Shown here piece after piece: positions 8,193 through 17,926 of a DNA stretch of 48,187 nucleotides. The notes under the pieces are model-generated. The model saw only the letters and a list, made by a program, of their open reading frames with translations, searched no databases and was not told where the DNA came from. A program made the position numbers and the translations under genes. Origin of the DNA: Kocuria coralli. GTDB taxonomy: Bacteria; Actinomycetota; Actinomycetes; Actinomycetales; Micrococcaceae. The stretch is from assembly GCF_008831305.1 (NCBI RefSeq), contig NZ_ML708628.1, positions 1-48,187 on the forward strand, in the 5' to 3' direction. Position 1 is the stretch's first letter; the number at the start of each line of letters is the position of its first letter.

Positions 8193-10984
8193 GCCGTGAG
8201 CTCCCGGTTGAGTTCCTCGATGAGGTCGCCGGCCCCGTCGCCGAGGTCACGCAAAGCACCGTCGATACCGCCGCGCTCATCGAAGGGAGCGTTGTCGAGG
8301 TCATCGGCGTCGATCCCTGCTGAGGACGCAATGATGCGCATCATCCGATCCAGCCACCACCGCTGCGAATCGGTGAACACAGCCCCCGCCTGCTCCTGTC
8401 GCGCTAGCCAATTCTCATACCGTTTTTCCACCTGCTCAGCGTAGGGCACGAGCGCATCGTCGACCCCAGCTTCAAGGCGCAGCAGCGAGATCAGATCGGT
8501 TGCCGCATGCCGATCGCGGTTCTCTGGGCGGCCCCGATACTCCACCTCAAGCGAGAGGTAGGCGCTCCAGATGATGTCGACCGTCCAGTTGTGGGGCGGG
8601 CGGGCAATGCGATCGGCAAGTTCTTGAATCTGCTCGAAGCAGATGCCGCGGCCCTTGGCCTCGAACATCAGCTCAATGGCGCTGATCTCGCTACGGTGCT
8701 GGGCTAAATACTCACGCCAGGAGGTGATCGTGTGCTCCGCCTTGTCGGGGTCGATCACGCCATAGGCATCGAGCACCTCGTCACGACTCACTTCATCGAT
8801 GATCTGATCCTTGGCGCGCCGCAGTTCGATGATCCTCGTACGCAGGCCGGGGTTGGCCGCAAGTGGCTCGGTCGCAGCATCTAGCAACTCCTGGACCACC
8901 TCGGCCGGGTCACGATCCGGTGCTGTCGCGCACGCCGCAGCCTGTGCATCGGGATCGACGGCGTTCACAAGTGCCTGCACGACCTGATGCATTGACACCT
9001 CAGCATCGAAGACACCCGCAACCTCGTCCAGCTCGGCACGCTCTGCTGGGGTGAGCTGCCGATCCAGCGCGGCGAGGCGACTCGCAAGGGTCGCAGTCTC
9101 GCTCTCGGTGAGATTCAGAGCAGCGGCCCTATCAAGCAGTTTCTTCAGGCTGATCGACTTGTCGCGATTCAGGGGTGGTTCTACGAAGTCGTGTTCGGTC
9201 ACGCCGATGGCATCCACGATCACGAAACGGGTCTTCGCGATGGCGTCGTCGGTGACGGCGCGGAAATCGGCGGGATCAAGGGTGCGTGCACCTCGGCCCT
9301 TCATCTGCTCGAAGTACTGCCCGCCACGCACGTCACGCATGAAGAACACGCATTCAAGCGGCTTCACGTCGGTACCGGTGGCGATCATGTCAACCGTGAC
9401 AGCGACGTGCATTGCTGGGCTTGTACGGAACGTCTTCAGATGCCCCTTCGCGTCTTTGACGGAGTAGGTGATCTTCGCGGCGAAATCGTTGCCTTTGCCG
9501 AACACTTCGCGCACTGTCTGCACGATCTCTTCTGCATGGTTGTCGTCCTTGGCAAATATCAGCGTTTTGGGCACGGTACGACGGCCGGGGAAGATCTCTG
9601 TAAATAGCTGATTACGGAACGTCTCCAGTACAAGCCTGATCTGGTGCTTCGCCGTTACCGCGCGATCAAGCTGACTCGGGGTGTAGTCAAGGTCGGCGTC
9701 TAGACGCAAGAGTTTTTCCTCACGGGTGCTGCGATCCACCGTGGGTACATAGGTGCCGGCTTTGATGGTTTCGCCCTGTTGCGTGATTCTCGTTCTGATG
9801 CGGTAGATGTCGAAGTCGACGTTCACGCCGTCGGCAACCGACTGGGGGTAGGTGTACTCCGACACCAGGTTCTGCTGGAAGAAGCCGAAGGTCTGCTTGC
9901 CCGGGGTCGCAGTGAGGCCGACGATATGCGCGTCGAAGTACTCCAGCACTCCGCGCCACACGCCATAGATCGAGCGGTGGGCTTCGTCCACGATCACCAG
10001 GTCGAAGGCCTCAGGCGGCAGATCGGAACTATAACGGACCGTGACCGGTTCCTTGGGGCGAAACTCGTCGAGCCCTTGGTCGTCGGTGTCGGGAACACCC
10101 TCGTTCTTGATCGCCTTGAACACTCGCTGGATCGTTGAGATCGCAACCCTGGTCGAGTCGGGCATGCCACCGCGAGTGAGTTTGGTGACGTTGTACAGCT
10201 CGGTGAAGCGGCGGCCGTCGTCAGGCGTGCGATAGTTCTGAAACTCGCCTATGGCCTGATCGGCGAGGTTATTGCGATCCACCAGGAACAGTACGCGCTT
10301 GAACCCACCCCACTTCAGCAGCCGATAGGCCTCAGTGACCGCCGTATAGGTCTTGCCGGCGCCAGTAGCCATCTGCACTAGTGAACGGCCGTATCGTTGC
10401 TCGACAAGGCTGCGTTCAATCCCGGTTATCGCTTCGACCTGAGCCGGCCGAAGGGATGCCGCATCAAGCGTTGGGAGCACGCGCACACGCCCACGCCACG
10501 TCGGCGCCTGATCCTGGTGCTCGCCCGCCGCACGAACCGTTGCTGCGAGCGTTTCAGGTCTCGGAAAGGCGAAGATGCGCCTGGCACGCGGCTCAGGATC
10601 GAAGCCATTTGCGAAGTGCGTCTCGGTGCCAGATGCCTCGAACACGAACGGCAGACGCCCCTCCGAGTCGAGCGCCTTACGCCGCACATCGTCAGGCAAT
10701 CCGTTCGCGTACATCGCCGACTGCCACTCAACACCGGAGAGTGGCGTGCCCATGGGCTTGGGTTCGATGACGCCGACCACAGCTTTGTCGACATACAACA
10801 GGTAGTCGACGCGGCCGTGGCCGGGCTTCATGATGACCTCCCGTACCGCGATGCCTCGTTGCGGTACGAAAAGGTTGAGTGCCCCACGGTCCTGCACCGC
10901 CCAGCCAGCGTCCGCGAGCTGGCGGTCGATCAGCACCCGCGCCCTCTGCTCCGCTGCCAGGCGCTCGTCTCCGGTCTCAGTCAT
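8189..10984 (-). CDS. hsdR: Type I restriction endonuclease subunit HsdR
   Basis: 931 residues from ATG 10984; in-frame ATG 10990 and GTG 11008 are alternatives, none with a clear ribosome binding site. The N-terminal PD-(D/E)xK nuclease shows Asp 60 (GRVDYLLY) and EPK at 74-76. The SF2 translocase follows, with Walker A ATGAGKT at 206-212, DEAH at 333-336, and GLTATP after it. The C-terminal region carries the EcoEI-type R-subunit tail that binds the methylase core. All catalytic residues look intact. It is the first gene of the island, and its stop overlaps the hsdS start. Without a working HsdS it should have no target recognition. Confidence 0.95.
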   Translation of the reverse strand: MTETGDERLAAEQRARVLIDRQLADAGWAVQDRGALNLFVPQRGIAVREVIMKPGHGRVDYLLYVDKAVVGVIEPKPMGTPLSGVEWQSAMYANGLPDDVRRKALDSEGRLPFVFEASGTETHFANGFDPEPRARRIFAFPRPETLAATVRAAGEHQDQAPTWRGRVRVLPTLDAASLRPAQVEAITGIERSLVEQRYGRSLVQMATGAGKTYTAVTEAYRLLKWGGFKRVLFLVDRNNLADQAIGEFQNYRTPDDGRRFTELYNVTKLTRGGMPDSTRVAISTIQRVFKAIKNEGVPDTDDQGLDEFRPKEPVTVRYSSDLPPEAFDLVIVDEAHRSIYGVWRGVLEYFDAHIVGLTATPGKQTFGFFQQNLVSEYTYPQSVADGVNVDFDIYRIRTRITQQGETIKAGTYVPTVDRSTREEKLLRLDADLDYTPSQLDRAVTAKHQIRLVLETFRNQLFTEIFPGRRTVPKTLIFAKDDNHAEEIVQTVREVFGKGNDFAAKITYSVKDAKGHLKTFRTSPAMHVAVTVDMIATGTDVKPLECVFFMRDVRGGQYFEQMKGRGARTLDPADFRAVTDDAIAKTRFVIVDAIGVTEHDFVEPPLNRDKSISLKKLLDRAAALNLTESETATLASRLAALDRQLTPAERAELDEVAGVFDAEVSMHQVVQALVNAVDPDAQAAACATAPDRDPAEVVQELLDAATEPLAANPGLRTRIIELRRAKDQIIDEVSRDEVLDAYGVIDPDKAEHTITSWREYLAQHRSEISAIELMFEAKGRGICFEQIQELADRIARPPHNWTVDIIWSAYLSLEVEYRGRPENRDRHAATDLISLLRLEAGVDDALVPYAEQVEKRYENWLARQEQAGAVFTDSQRWWLDRMMRIIASSAGIDADDLDNAPFDERGGIDGALRDLGDGAGDLIEELNRELTA

Positions 10985-11125
10985 CAGCATCGATCTTATC
11001 GAAAGCACTAATTCGCATACTGATATGACGGAGGAGTGAATCGTCCAACGTCCCTGAACCGAGAAACCTGAATCAGAAGATCCCAGCCGGTTTTAGCCCC
11101 TGATCAGATGTCGGCGGCACAAGAC

Positions 11126-12190
<1,065 letters not shown>

Positions 12191-12209
12191 CTATCGACGA
12201 CGACGGCGC

Positions 12210-12761
12210 TCACCGCCGCAGCGCCCACCCCGTGTACGTCACACCGTTGCCGAAGCGCATCGAGGCGATCAGGTCCGCACCGGCGGCGGGCACGTCGTCG
12301 GTGAACAGCCTGCGGCCCTCCCCCTGGACGACCGGGTAGGTGAAGAGCCGCAACTCGTCCACCAGGCCGGCCTCCAGCAGGGCGTGGCACAGAGTGATGG
12401 AGCCCGTGCACACGATGTCCTGCCCGGGCTGCTCCTTCAGCCGCCGTACGGCGTCCAGGACATCCCCGCTGATCACCGTGGAGTTCTGCCATCCGGGATC
12501 GGTCATCGTGGAGGACACCACGTACTTGGCCACCGCGTTGAGCTGATCCGTCACCCCGGTCTGGTCGTCCGTCTGCTCGGGCCAGTAACCGCGGAAGTCC
12601 TCGAAGGTCTGCCGCCCCAGCAGCACCGCGTCGCAGGTCTCGTCCTGGCGGTGCATCTCCGCCAGGACGTCGGGAGCCTCGTCGGCCGGGTCGAACCAGT
12701 CCCCCAGCATCTCGACGCGTCCGTCGATCGTGATGTTCTGCGTGATCGCCAGCGTGCGCAT
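12210..12761 (-). CDS. Dihydrofolate reductase/RibD-like family protein
   Basis: 183 residues from ATG 12761, preceded by GAGGAAAGG; an in-frame TTG at 12770 is the longer alternative. The sequence has the RibD C-terminal/DHFR-like fold: an N-terminal TLAITQNITIDGRVE strand, VLLGRQTFEDFRGYWP, and the nucleotide-binding stretch VCTGSITLCHALLEAGLVDELRLFTYPVVQGEGRRLF. Proteins of this kind (YwjB/YyaP type) reduce unidentified substrates with NADPH; it is not the chromosomal folA. It lies between nrdE and nrdF on their strand. A role in thymidylate or folate supply beside ribonucleotide reductase is attractive but unproven. Confidence 0.82.
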   Translation of the reverse strand: MRTLAITQNITIDGRVEMLGDWFDPADEAPDVLAEMHRQDETCDAVLLGRQTFEDFRGYWPEQTDDQTGVTDQLNAVAKYVVSSTMTDPGWQNSTVISGDVLDAVRRLKEQPGQDIVCTGSITLCHALLEAGLVDELRLFTYPVVQGEGRRLFTDDVPAAGADLIASMRFGNGVTYTGWALRR

Positions 12762-12859
12762 AGTCTTCAACCTTTCCTCGGGCCGTACGGCCGCTGTATC
12801 GGATGCCTCCAGCGTAGGAACGTGCTGTCGTGGAGGTGTGTCCGATCATGCGGTCGTAC

Positions 12860-12881
12860 CGTCCCCTGCCACCAGGGGACG
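12860..12881 (-). terminator. Strong hairpin just after nrdE
   Basis: CGTCCCCTG and CAGGGGACG pair perfectly over nine bases with a four-base loop, beginning seven bases after the nrdE stop. There is no T-tract, but actinobacterial terminators often lack one. It probably ends or thins the nrdHIE transcript. Confidence 0.6.
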
Positions 12882-12887
12882 AGACCC

Positions 12888-15077
12888 TCAGAGCATGCAG
12901 GACACGCAGCCCTCGACCTCGGTGCCTTCCAGGGCCAGCTGGCGGATCCGCGAGTAGTACATCGTCTTGATGCCCTTGCGCCACGCGTAGATCTGCGCCT
13001 TGTTGACGTCCCGGGTGGTCGCGGAGTCCTTGAAGAACAGCGTCAGCGACAGCCCCTGGTCCACGTGCTGGGTGGCAGCGGCGTAGGTGTCGATGATCTT
13101 CTCGTAACCGATCTCGTACGCGTCCTGGAAGTACTCCAGGTTCTCCATGTCCATATGGGGCGCCGGGTAGTACACGCGGCCCAGCTTGCCCTCCTTGCGG
13201 ATCTCGATCGCCGAGGCGATTGGGTGGATCGAGGAGGTCGAGTTGTTGATGTAGGAGATCGAGCCGGTGGGCGGGACCGCCTGCAGGTTCTGGTTGTACA
13301 TGCCGTGCTCGGCCACCTGGGCCTTCAGCTCGCGCCAGTCCTCCTGCGTGGGGATCTGCACGCCCGCGGCGTCGAAGATCTCCCCGACCCGGGCCGTGGC
13401 GGGCTGCCACTGCTGCTCGGTGTACTTGTCGAAGTACTCCCCCGTCGCGTACTTCGAGTTCTCGAAGTTCACGAAGGTCGCCCCGCGCTCCTTGGCGATG
13501 AGCATGGAGGCGCGCACGGCGTGGAAGACGACGGTGTAGAAGTACATGTTCGTGAAGTCCACACCCTCCTCCGAGCCGTAGTAGATGTGCTCGCGGCCCA
13601 GGTACCCGTGCAGGTTCATCTGCCCCAGCCCGACGGCGTGGGACATCGAGTTGCCGCGCTGGATCGACGGGACCGAGTCGATCTCCGACATCTCGGAGAC
13701 GGCGGTCAGGCCGCGGATGGCGGTCTCCACCGTCCGTCCGAAGTCCGGGGAGTCCATGGTCATGGCGATGTTCAGCGAGCCGAGGTTGCAGGAGATGTCC
13801 TTGCCGACGGTCGAGTAGCCGAGATCGGCGTCGTAGACCGAGGGCTCGGAGACCTGGAGGATCTCGGAGCACAGGTTGGACATGATGATCTTGCCCTGGA
13901 TGGGGTTGGCCTTGTTGACCGTGTCCTCGAACATGACGTACGGGTAGCCGGACTCGAACTGGACCTCGGCGATGGTCTGGAAGAACTCGCGCGCGTTGAT
14001 CTTCGTCTTGGAGATCCGGGCGTCGTTGACCATCTCGTAGTACTTCTCGGTGACGTCGACGTCGGAGAAGGGCTTGCCGTAGATGCGCTCGACGTCGTAC
14101 GGGGAGAACAGGTACATGTCCTGGTTCTTCTTGGCCAGCTCGAAGGTGATGTCCGGGATCACCACGCCCAGCGAGAGGGTCTTGATCCGGATCTTCTCGT
14201 CCGCGTTCTCCCGCTTGGTGTCCAGGAACTTGTAGATGTCCGGGTGATGGGCGTGCAGGTAGACGGCACCGGCGCCCTGGCGGGCACCGAGCTGGTTGGC
14301 GTAGGAGAACGAGTCCTCCAGCAGCTTCATGACCGGGATGACACCCGAGGACTGGTTCTCGATCTTCTTGATCGGCGCACCGGCCTCACGCAGGTTGGTC
14401 AGCGCGAAGGCCACGCCGCCACCCCGCTTGGACAGCTGCAGGGCGGAGTTGATCGAGCGCCCGATCGACTCCATGTTGTCCTCCATGCGCAGCAGGAAGC
14501 AGGAGACCATCTCGCCGCGCTGCTTCTTCCCCGCGTTGAGGAAGGTGGGGGTCGCCGGCTGGAACCGGCCGGTGATGATCTCCTCGACCAGCTTCTCGGC
14601 CAGCTGCTCGTCGCCGCCGGCCAGGTACAGCGAGACCATGACCACGCGGTCCTCGAAGCGCTCGAGGTACCGGCGCCCGTCGAAGGTCTTCAGCGTGTAG
14701 GAGGTGTAGAACTTGAACGCACCCAGGAAAGTCTGGAAGCGGAACTTGTGGGCGTAGGCCTGCTTGGAGAGCTTCTTGACGAAGTCGAAGGAGTACTGCT
14801 CCAGCACCTCCGCCTCGTAGTACTGGTGGTCCACCAGGTACTTCAGCTTCTCCTCGAGGTCGTGGAAGAACACCGTGTTCTCGTTGACGTGCTGCAGGAA
14901 GTACTGCCGCGCGGCCTGCCGGTCGGCCTCGAATTGGATGTTGCCGTCGGCATCGTAGAGGTTCAGCACCGCGTTGAGCTCGTGATAACCCATGCCACGG
15001 TATTTCTCGGGCACGGTGGGGTCGTCGTGCCCGGACTCGGCGATGCCGATATGTGAGGTGTGGGTGGTTACTGCCAC
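12888..15077 (-). CDS. nrdE: Class Ib ribonucleoside-diphosphate reductase alpha subunit NrdE
   Basis: 729 residues. It shows the R1 barrel landmarks: [10 protein letters not shown] with an active-site cysteine, [11 protein letters not shown], the dNTP-pathway segment [46 protein letters not shown] (broken here into family-standard blocks), and [19 protein letters not shown]. It ends GCVSCML with the Cys pair that thioredoxin or NrdH re-reduces. Start is GTG 15077, overlapping the nrdI stop by ten bases. It reduces all four NDPs in the cytoplasm, using the radical from NrdF. Confidence 0.97.
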   Translation of the reverse strand: MAVTTHTSHIGIAESGHDDPTVPEKYRGMGYHELNAVLNLYDADGNIQFEADRQAARQYFLQHVNENTVFFHDLEEKLKYLVDHQYYEAEVLEQYSFDFVKKLSKQAYAHKFRFQTFLGAFKFYTSYTLKTFDGRRYLERFEDRVVMVSLYLAGGDEQLAEKLVEEIITGRFQPATPTFLNAGKKQRGEMVSCFLLRMEDNMESIGRSINSALQLSKRGGGVAFALTNLREAGAPIKKIENQSSGVIPVMKLLEDSFSYANQLGARQGAGAVYLHAHHPDIYKFLDTKRENADEKIRIKTLSLGVVIPDITFELAKKNQDMYLFSPYDVERIYGKPFSDVDVTEKYYEMVNDARISKTKINAREFFQTIAEVQFESGYPYVMFEDTVNKANPIQGKIIMSNLCSEILQVSEPSVYDADLGYSTVGKDISCNLGSLNIAMTMDSPDFGRTVETAIRGLTAVSEMSEIDSVPSIQRGNSMSHAVGLGQMNLHGYLGREHIYYGSEEGVDFTNMYFYTVVFHAVRASMLIAKERGATFVNFENSKYATGEYFDKYTEQQWQPATARVGEIFDAAGVQIPTQEDWRELKAQVAEHGMYNQNLQAVPPTGSISYINNSTSSIHPIASAIEIRKEGKLGRVYYPAPHMDMENLEYFQDAYEIGYEKIIDTYAAATQHVDQGLSLTLFFKDSATTRDVNKAQIYAWRKGIKTMYYSRIRQLALEGTEVEGCVSCML

Positions 15078-15577
15078 AGGTTCATCAGTCCTTCATTAAC
15101 GGTGGTGACGTCCGTGCCGGTGCCCATGAGCTCGAACTTGTAGAGCACGGGCACCTCGCACTTGGCGGCTATCTTGTCGGCGGCGAGGCAGAACTTGTCG
15201 CCGAAGTTGGTGTTGCCGGCCCCCAGGACTCCGCGCAGGAGCTTCCGGTTGGTCTCGACATTGAGGAATTTGATCACTTGCGGTGGGACGGCCCCGGATC
15301 CTTCGGGCCGGCCATAGGTGGGCACGGCCAGGACGTACGGCTCCTCCATGACCGGAGGCTCCTCCCGGGTGCGCAGCGGCAGCCGGACCTTGCGCGCCCA
15401 CAGCTTCTCCACGAACCGGTGGGTATTGCCCGAGACGGAGGAGAAGTAGACGACGACGGGGTCGCTCGCGCCGCGCGGGAGCTCCTCCCGCCGGTCGTCG
15501 TGCCCCTGATCCTGCCCGTGCTCCGGCGCCCCGTCGCGGTGACGGGCTTCCTCCAGGAGGGCTGACAGGGCGGACAT
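15068..15577 (-). CDS. nrdI: Flavodoxin-like NrdI, class Ib RNR maturation factor
   Basis: 169 residues. The flavodoxin core begins [19 protein letters not shown], the FMN-phosphate loop of NrdI, and includes [20 protein letters not shown] and [21 protein letters not shown]. NrdI supplies oxidant to assemble the Mn(III)2-tyrosyl cofactor of NrdF. The usual protein is about 130-140 residues; here a hydrophilic ~38-residue N-terminal extension (rich in E, R, H, D, G) precedes the core. No alternative start lies between residue 1 and the core that I would trust, and a weak GGAAG precedes the ATG. It is coupled to nrdE by overlap. Confidence 0.95.
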   Translation of the reverse strand: MSALSALLEEARHRDGAPEHGQDQGHDDRREELPRGASDPVVVYFSSVSGNTHRFVEKLWARKVRLPLRTREEPPVMEEPYVLAVPTYGRPEGSGAVPPQVIKFLNVETNRKLLRGVLGAGNTNFGDKFCLAADKIAAKCEVPVLYKFELMGTGTDVTTVNEGLMNLWQ

Positions 15578-15645
15578 ACGAGATCACTTCCGTGGCTGCT
15601 GTATAGGTAAAGACATGAGGGACGGGCTTTGTACCCGCGATTGGG

Positions 15646-15680
15646 GTCCCCGGAGGCCGCCGCCGACGGGAGCCGGGGAC
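15646..15680 (-). other. Stable hairpin between nrdH and nrdI
   Basis: GTCCCCGG (15646-15653) pairs perfectly with CCGGGGAC (15673-15680) around a 19-base GC-rich loop, in the 183-base gap between nrdH and nrdI. It may set the nrdH to nrdIE ratio by processing or partial termination. No T-run follows. Confidence 0.4.
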
Positions 15681-15760
15681 GGCAACGGCCCGGATGCTCG
15701 TCCACCGCGCCATCATGCTCGGTTACGACTGCTGCACCGGGCCGGTCCGGAGATCCCTGG

Positions 15761-15997
15761 TCAGGCCGAGAGGCGCACGCGCAGCGAGGAGATCTTGTCC
15801 GGGCGGAACCCGGACCAGTGCTCGTCACCGGCGATGACGACGGGCACCTGCTGGTAACCCATGGCGACCACGCGATCGAAGGCGTCCTGGTCCTCGGTGA
15901 CATCGATGACGTTGTAGTCGATATCGCTCTTCTTGAGTGCACGATAGGTGGCATTGCACTGGACGCAGGAGGGCTTGGAGTAGACGGTCACGGACAT
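15761..15997 (-). CDS. nrdH: Glutaredoxin-like protein NrdH
   Basis: 78 residues. It has the redox motif C11-V-Q-C14 in VTVYSKPSCVQCNATYRALKK and the NrdH-specific tail VVIAGDEHWSGFRPDKISSL, which makes it a thioredoxin-reductase-dependent electron donor to NrdE. I chose ATG 15997 because AGGAAGGGA lies about eight bases upstream and the protein then has normal family length; the frame stays open 25 codons further upstream but that part is unlike NrdH. It is the first gene of the nrdHIE unit and is preceded by the twin NrdR box. Confidence 0.96.
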   Translation of the reverse strand: MSVTVYSKPSCVQCNATYRALKKSDIDYNVIDVTEDQDAFDRVVAMGYQQVPVVIAGDEHWSGFRPDKISSLRVRLSA

Positions 15998-16130
15998 GTC
16001 GGGAGTCCCTTCCTGTGGGGGTGGTCTGTATCGCTGCGGGGAGAAGCCGGCCGGGGAAGTTACGTGCACCACCAGGGCTGGCAGGCGGACCGGTCCGCGT
16101 AGGTGGACCTCTCTCCTGTGCTGAGCACCG

Positions 16131-16146
16131 ATACTACATCTAGTAG
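16131..16146 (-). promoter_or_regulatory. NrdR box, promoter-proximal
   Basis: ATACTACATCTAGTAG fits the NrdR box pattern acaCwAtATaTwGtgt at nearly all conserved positions and is itself almost palindromic. TAGTAT within it on the minus strand could be the -10 of the nrdH promoter, so NrdR binding would block RNA polymerase. Confidence 0.75.
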
Positions 16147-16162
16147 TGGGTACTGGTTACAA

Positions 16163-16178
16163 CCCCTAGATGTCGTGT
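16163..16178 (-). promoter_or_regulatory. NrdR box, distal
   Basis: On the minus strand this reads ACACGACATCTAGGGG, sharing the core ACATCTAG with the proximal box. The two centres are 32 bases apart, about three helical turns, the spacing typical of paired NrdR sites. ATP/dATP-loaded NrdR would repress nrdHIE here. Confidence 0.75.
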
Positions 16179-16401
16179 CTTGTTCCTCTTCTCGTCATCC
16201 TCATCCCATCCCCAGCCGGGCCCTCGTTCATCCACAGGGAGGGGCGTTGCCCTCCCGCGTGATCGCGCGCAACCGGCGCTACGGCACCCCCGTCATCCAC
16301 ACCTGTGGACGACCCGGCGAGGGCTCCTGTGCACCGGATTTTTGCTTTGGGAAACTTTTCCGCCAGCGTGTCGGGGCACCCGCCCGCGCCCCGATCGATA
16401 C

Positions 16402-17892
16402 CTAGCGCTTTCCGCCCAGCAAGCGCCCGATCAGCCGCGACGGTGACGGCATTCCCATGGCCAGCCGTGCTCCGCGGGCCTTGAGTGCCGAGTACGGCGG
16501 ATAGACCATCTTCAAGGTGTCCGGCTTGAGCGGCTTGTCCAGGACGGCGCGCTCGTGGCTGAAGGTCCTCAGGGAGTACTCGCCGTGATAACTGCCCATC
16601 CCGGACTCCCCCACACCGCCGAAGGGCAGGTGCGGGTGTGCCAGGTGGACCAGCGGCGCGCCGATCGCCATCCCGCCTGAGGAGGTATTCCGCCGGAAGC
16701 CGTCGCGCACGGCCTCATCCTCGCTCAGGACGTAGAGGGCCAGGGGCTTCTCCCGGGCGTTGACCGCGTCGATGGCCGCCCGGTGGTCTTCCACGGGCAC
16801 CAGCGGCAGGACGGGGCCGAAGATCTCCTCCTGCATGAAAGGCCCGTCCTGCGAGCTGCGGATCACCGTGGGGGCCAGATAGCGCTCATCCTCCCGGCGT
16901 TGCCCGCCGGTCACCACGTCCTCCGGGTCCACCTGATCCAGGAGTTCCGTGAGCCTCCCGAGATGCCGGGCGGTGGCGATCCGCCCGTAGGAATCCGATA
17001 TCGAAGGATCCGGCCCGTAGAGCCTGCCGATCGCCGCGATCAGCAGCGGTTCCAGCGCGGTCAGCACCTCCGGCGGTCCCATGACGTAGTCGGGGGCCAC
17101 GCAGGTCTGCCCGGCGTTGACGAACTTGCCCCACGCGATGCGCGCGGCCGCTACCTCGAGATCGGCCGTGCCGTCCACCCAGGCCGGAGACTTCCCGCCC
17201 AGTTCCAGGGTCACGGGGGTGAGGTACTCCGCCGCGGCCCGCATGACCACCCGCCCCACCGTGGCATTGCCCGTGTAGAAGATGTGGTCGAACCGGTGCT
17301 GCAGCACCCGGGTGGTCTCGGGCACCCCGCCCGTGACGACGCCGACGCAGTCCCCCAGGAACTCGCGCAACCCGTCGGCCAGGACCTCCGCCACCGCCGG
17401 CGCCACCTCCGAGGGCTTGACCACCACCGTGTTCCCCGCCGCCAGCGCCCCGGCTAGGGGCGAGAGCACCAGCTGGACGGGGTAGTTCCACGGGGCGACG
17501 ACCAGCACGGTGCCGAGGGGCTGCCGATCGGCCCAGGCCCGTGACGGCACCAGCGGCGCCGAGGACGGCACGGCACGCGGCCGCTGCCAGGACGGCAGGA
17601 GCTTGCGCAGGTGCGCGATCTCCCCGAAGACGGTGCCGATCTCCGTGCCCCAGGCCTCCGTGGCGGATTTGCCGAGGTCATCGGCCAGTGCCGCCAGGAG
17701 CTGATCCTCGCGATCGCGCAACATCGCCTCGAGCCGGTCCAGCCGGTCCAGGCGCAGTTCCAGCGCGCAGGGCAGGCCGAAGCCCTCCCGTGTCCGCCGG
17801 ATGGTGGCGTCGATCTCCCGTCGCTCCGGTTCCCGCAGGCCGTCGACCGCGGCCAGTCGGGTGTCGGGCACGGTGCTGATGCTTTCTTCCAT
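16402..17892 (-). CDS. Aldehyde dehydrogenase family protein
   Basis: 496 residues. NAD(P)-binding PWNYP at 134-138, general-base Glu 230 (TLELGGKSP), catalytic Cys 264 (NAGQTCVAPDYV) and the C-terminal FGGVGESGMGSYHGEYSLRTFSHER place it in the ALDH3-like group that includes fatty aldehyde and coniferyl aldehyde dehydrogenases. It oxidises an aldehyde to the acid. The protein ends with a basic region (LIGRLLGGKR) and no clear membrane anchor. It stands alone on the minus strand, 34 bases after an App1-like gene on the same strand. Lipid-type neighbours favour a fatty aldehyde substrate, but this is inference. Confidence 0.92.
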   Translation of the reverse strand: MEESISTVPDTRLAAVDGLREPERREIDATIRRTREGFGLPCALELRLDRLDRLEAMLRDREDQLLAALADDLGKSATEAWGTEIGTVFGEIAHLRKLLPSWQRPRAVPSSAPLVPSRAWADRQPLGTVLVVAPWNYPVQLVLSPLAGALAAGNTVVVKPSEVAPAVAEVLADGLREFLGDCVGVVTGGVPETTRVLQHRFDHIFYTGNATVGRVVMRAAAEYLTPVTLELGGKSPAWVDGTADLEVAAARIAWGKFVNAGQTCVAPDYVMGPPEVLTALEPLLIAAIGRLYGPDPSISDSYGRIATARHLGRLTELLDQVDPEDVVTGGQRREDERYLAPTVIRSSQDGPFMQEEIFGPVLPLVPVEDHRAAIDAVNAREKPLALYVLSEDEAVRDGFRRNTSSGGMAIGAPLVHLAHPHLPFGGVGESGMGSYHGEYSLRTFSHERAVLDKPLKPDTLKMVYPPYSALKARGARLAMGMPSPSRLIGRLLGGKR

Positions 17893-17926
17893 GCCCCCAC
17901 GGTAAACGCGGGGGCGGACAACCGGG

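Larger units (their letters stand above)
15998..16401 (-). other. nrdH upstream region (no gene)
   Basis: This 404-base stretch upstream of nrdH has no credible ORF. It holds the NrdR boxes (16131-16178), a GGGAGGG/CCCTCCC inverted repeat near 16237-16256, and three sequences close to DnaA boxes: TCATCCACA at 16228-16236 and 16293-16301, and TGTGGACGA (reverse TCGTCCACA) at 16304-16312. The aldehyde dehydrogenase gene is upstream on the same strand. Confidence 0.5.

Noticed and set aside
3480-11020. Possible att-type repeat at island ends (TCGCGTACTG near 3485 and TCGCATACTG near 11014)
   Set aside because: Only ten bases with one mismatch, no integrase and no tRNA; likely chance.
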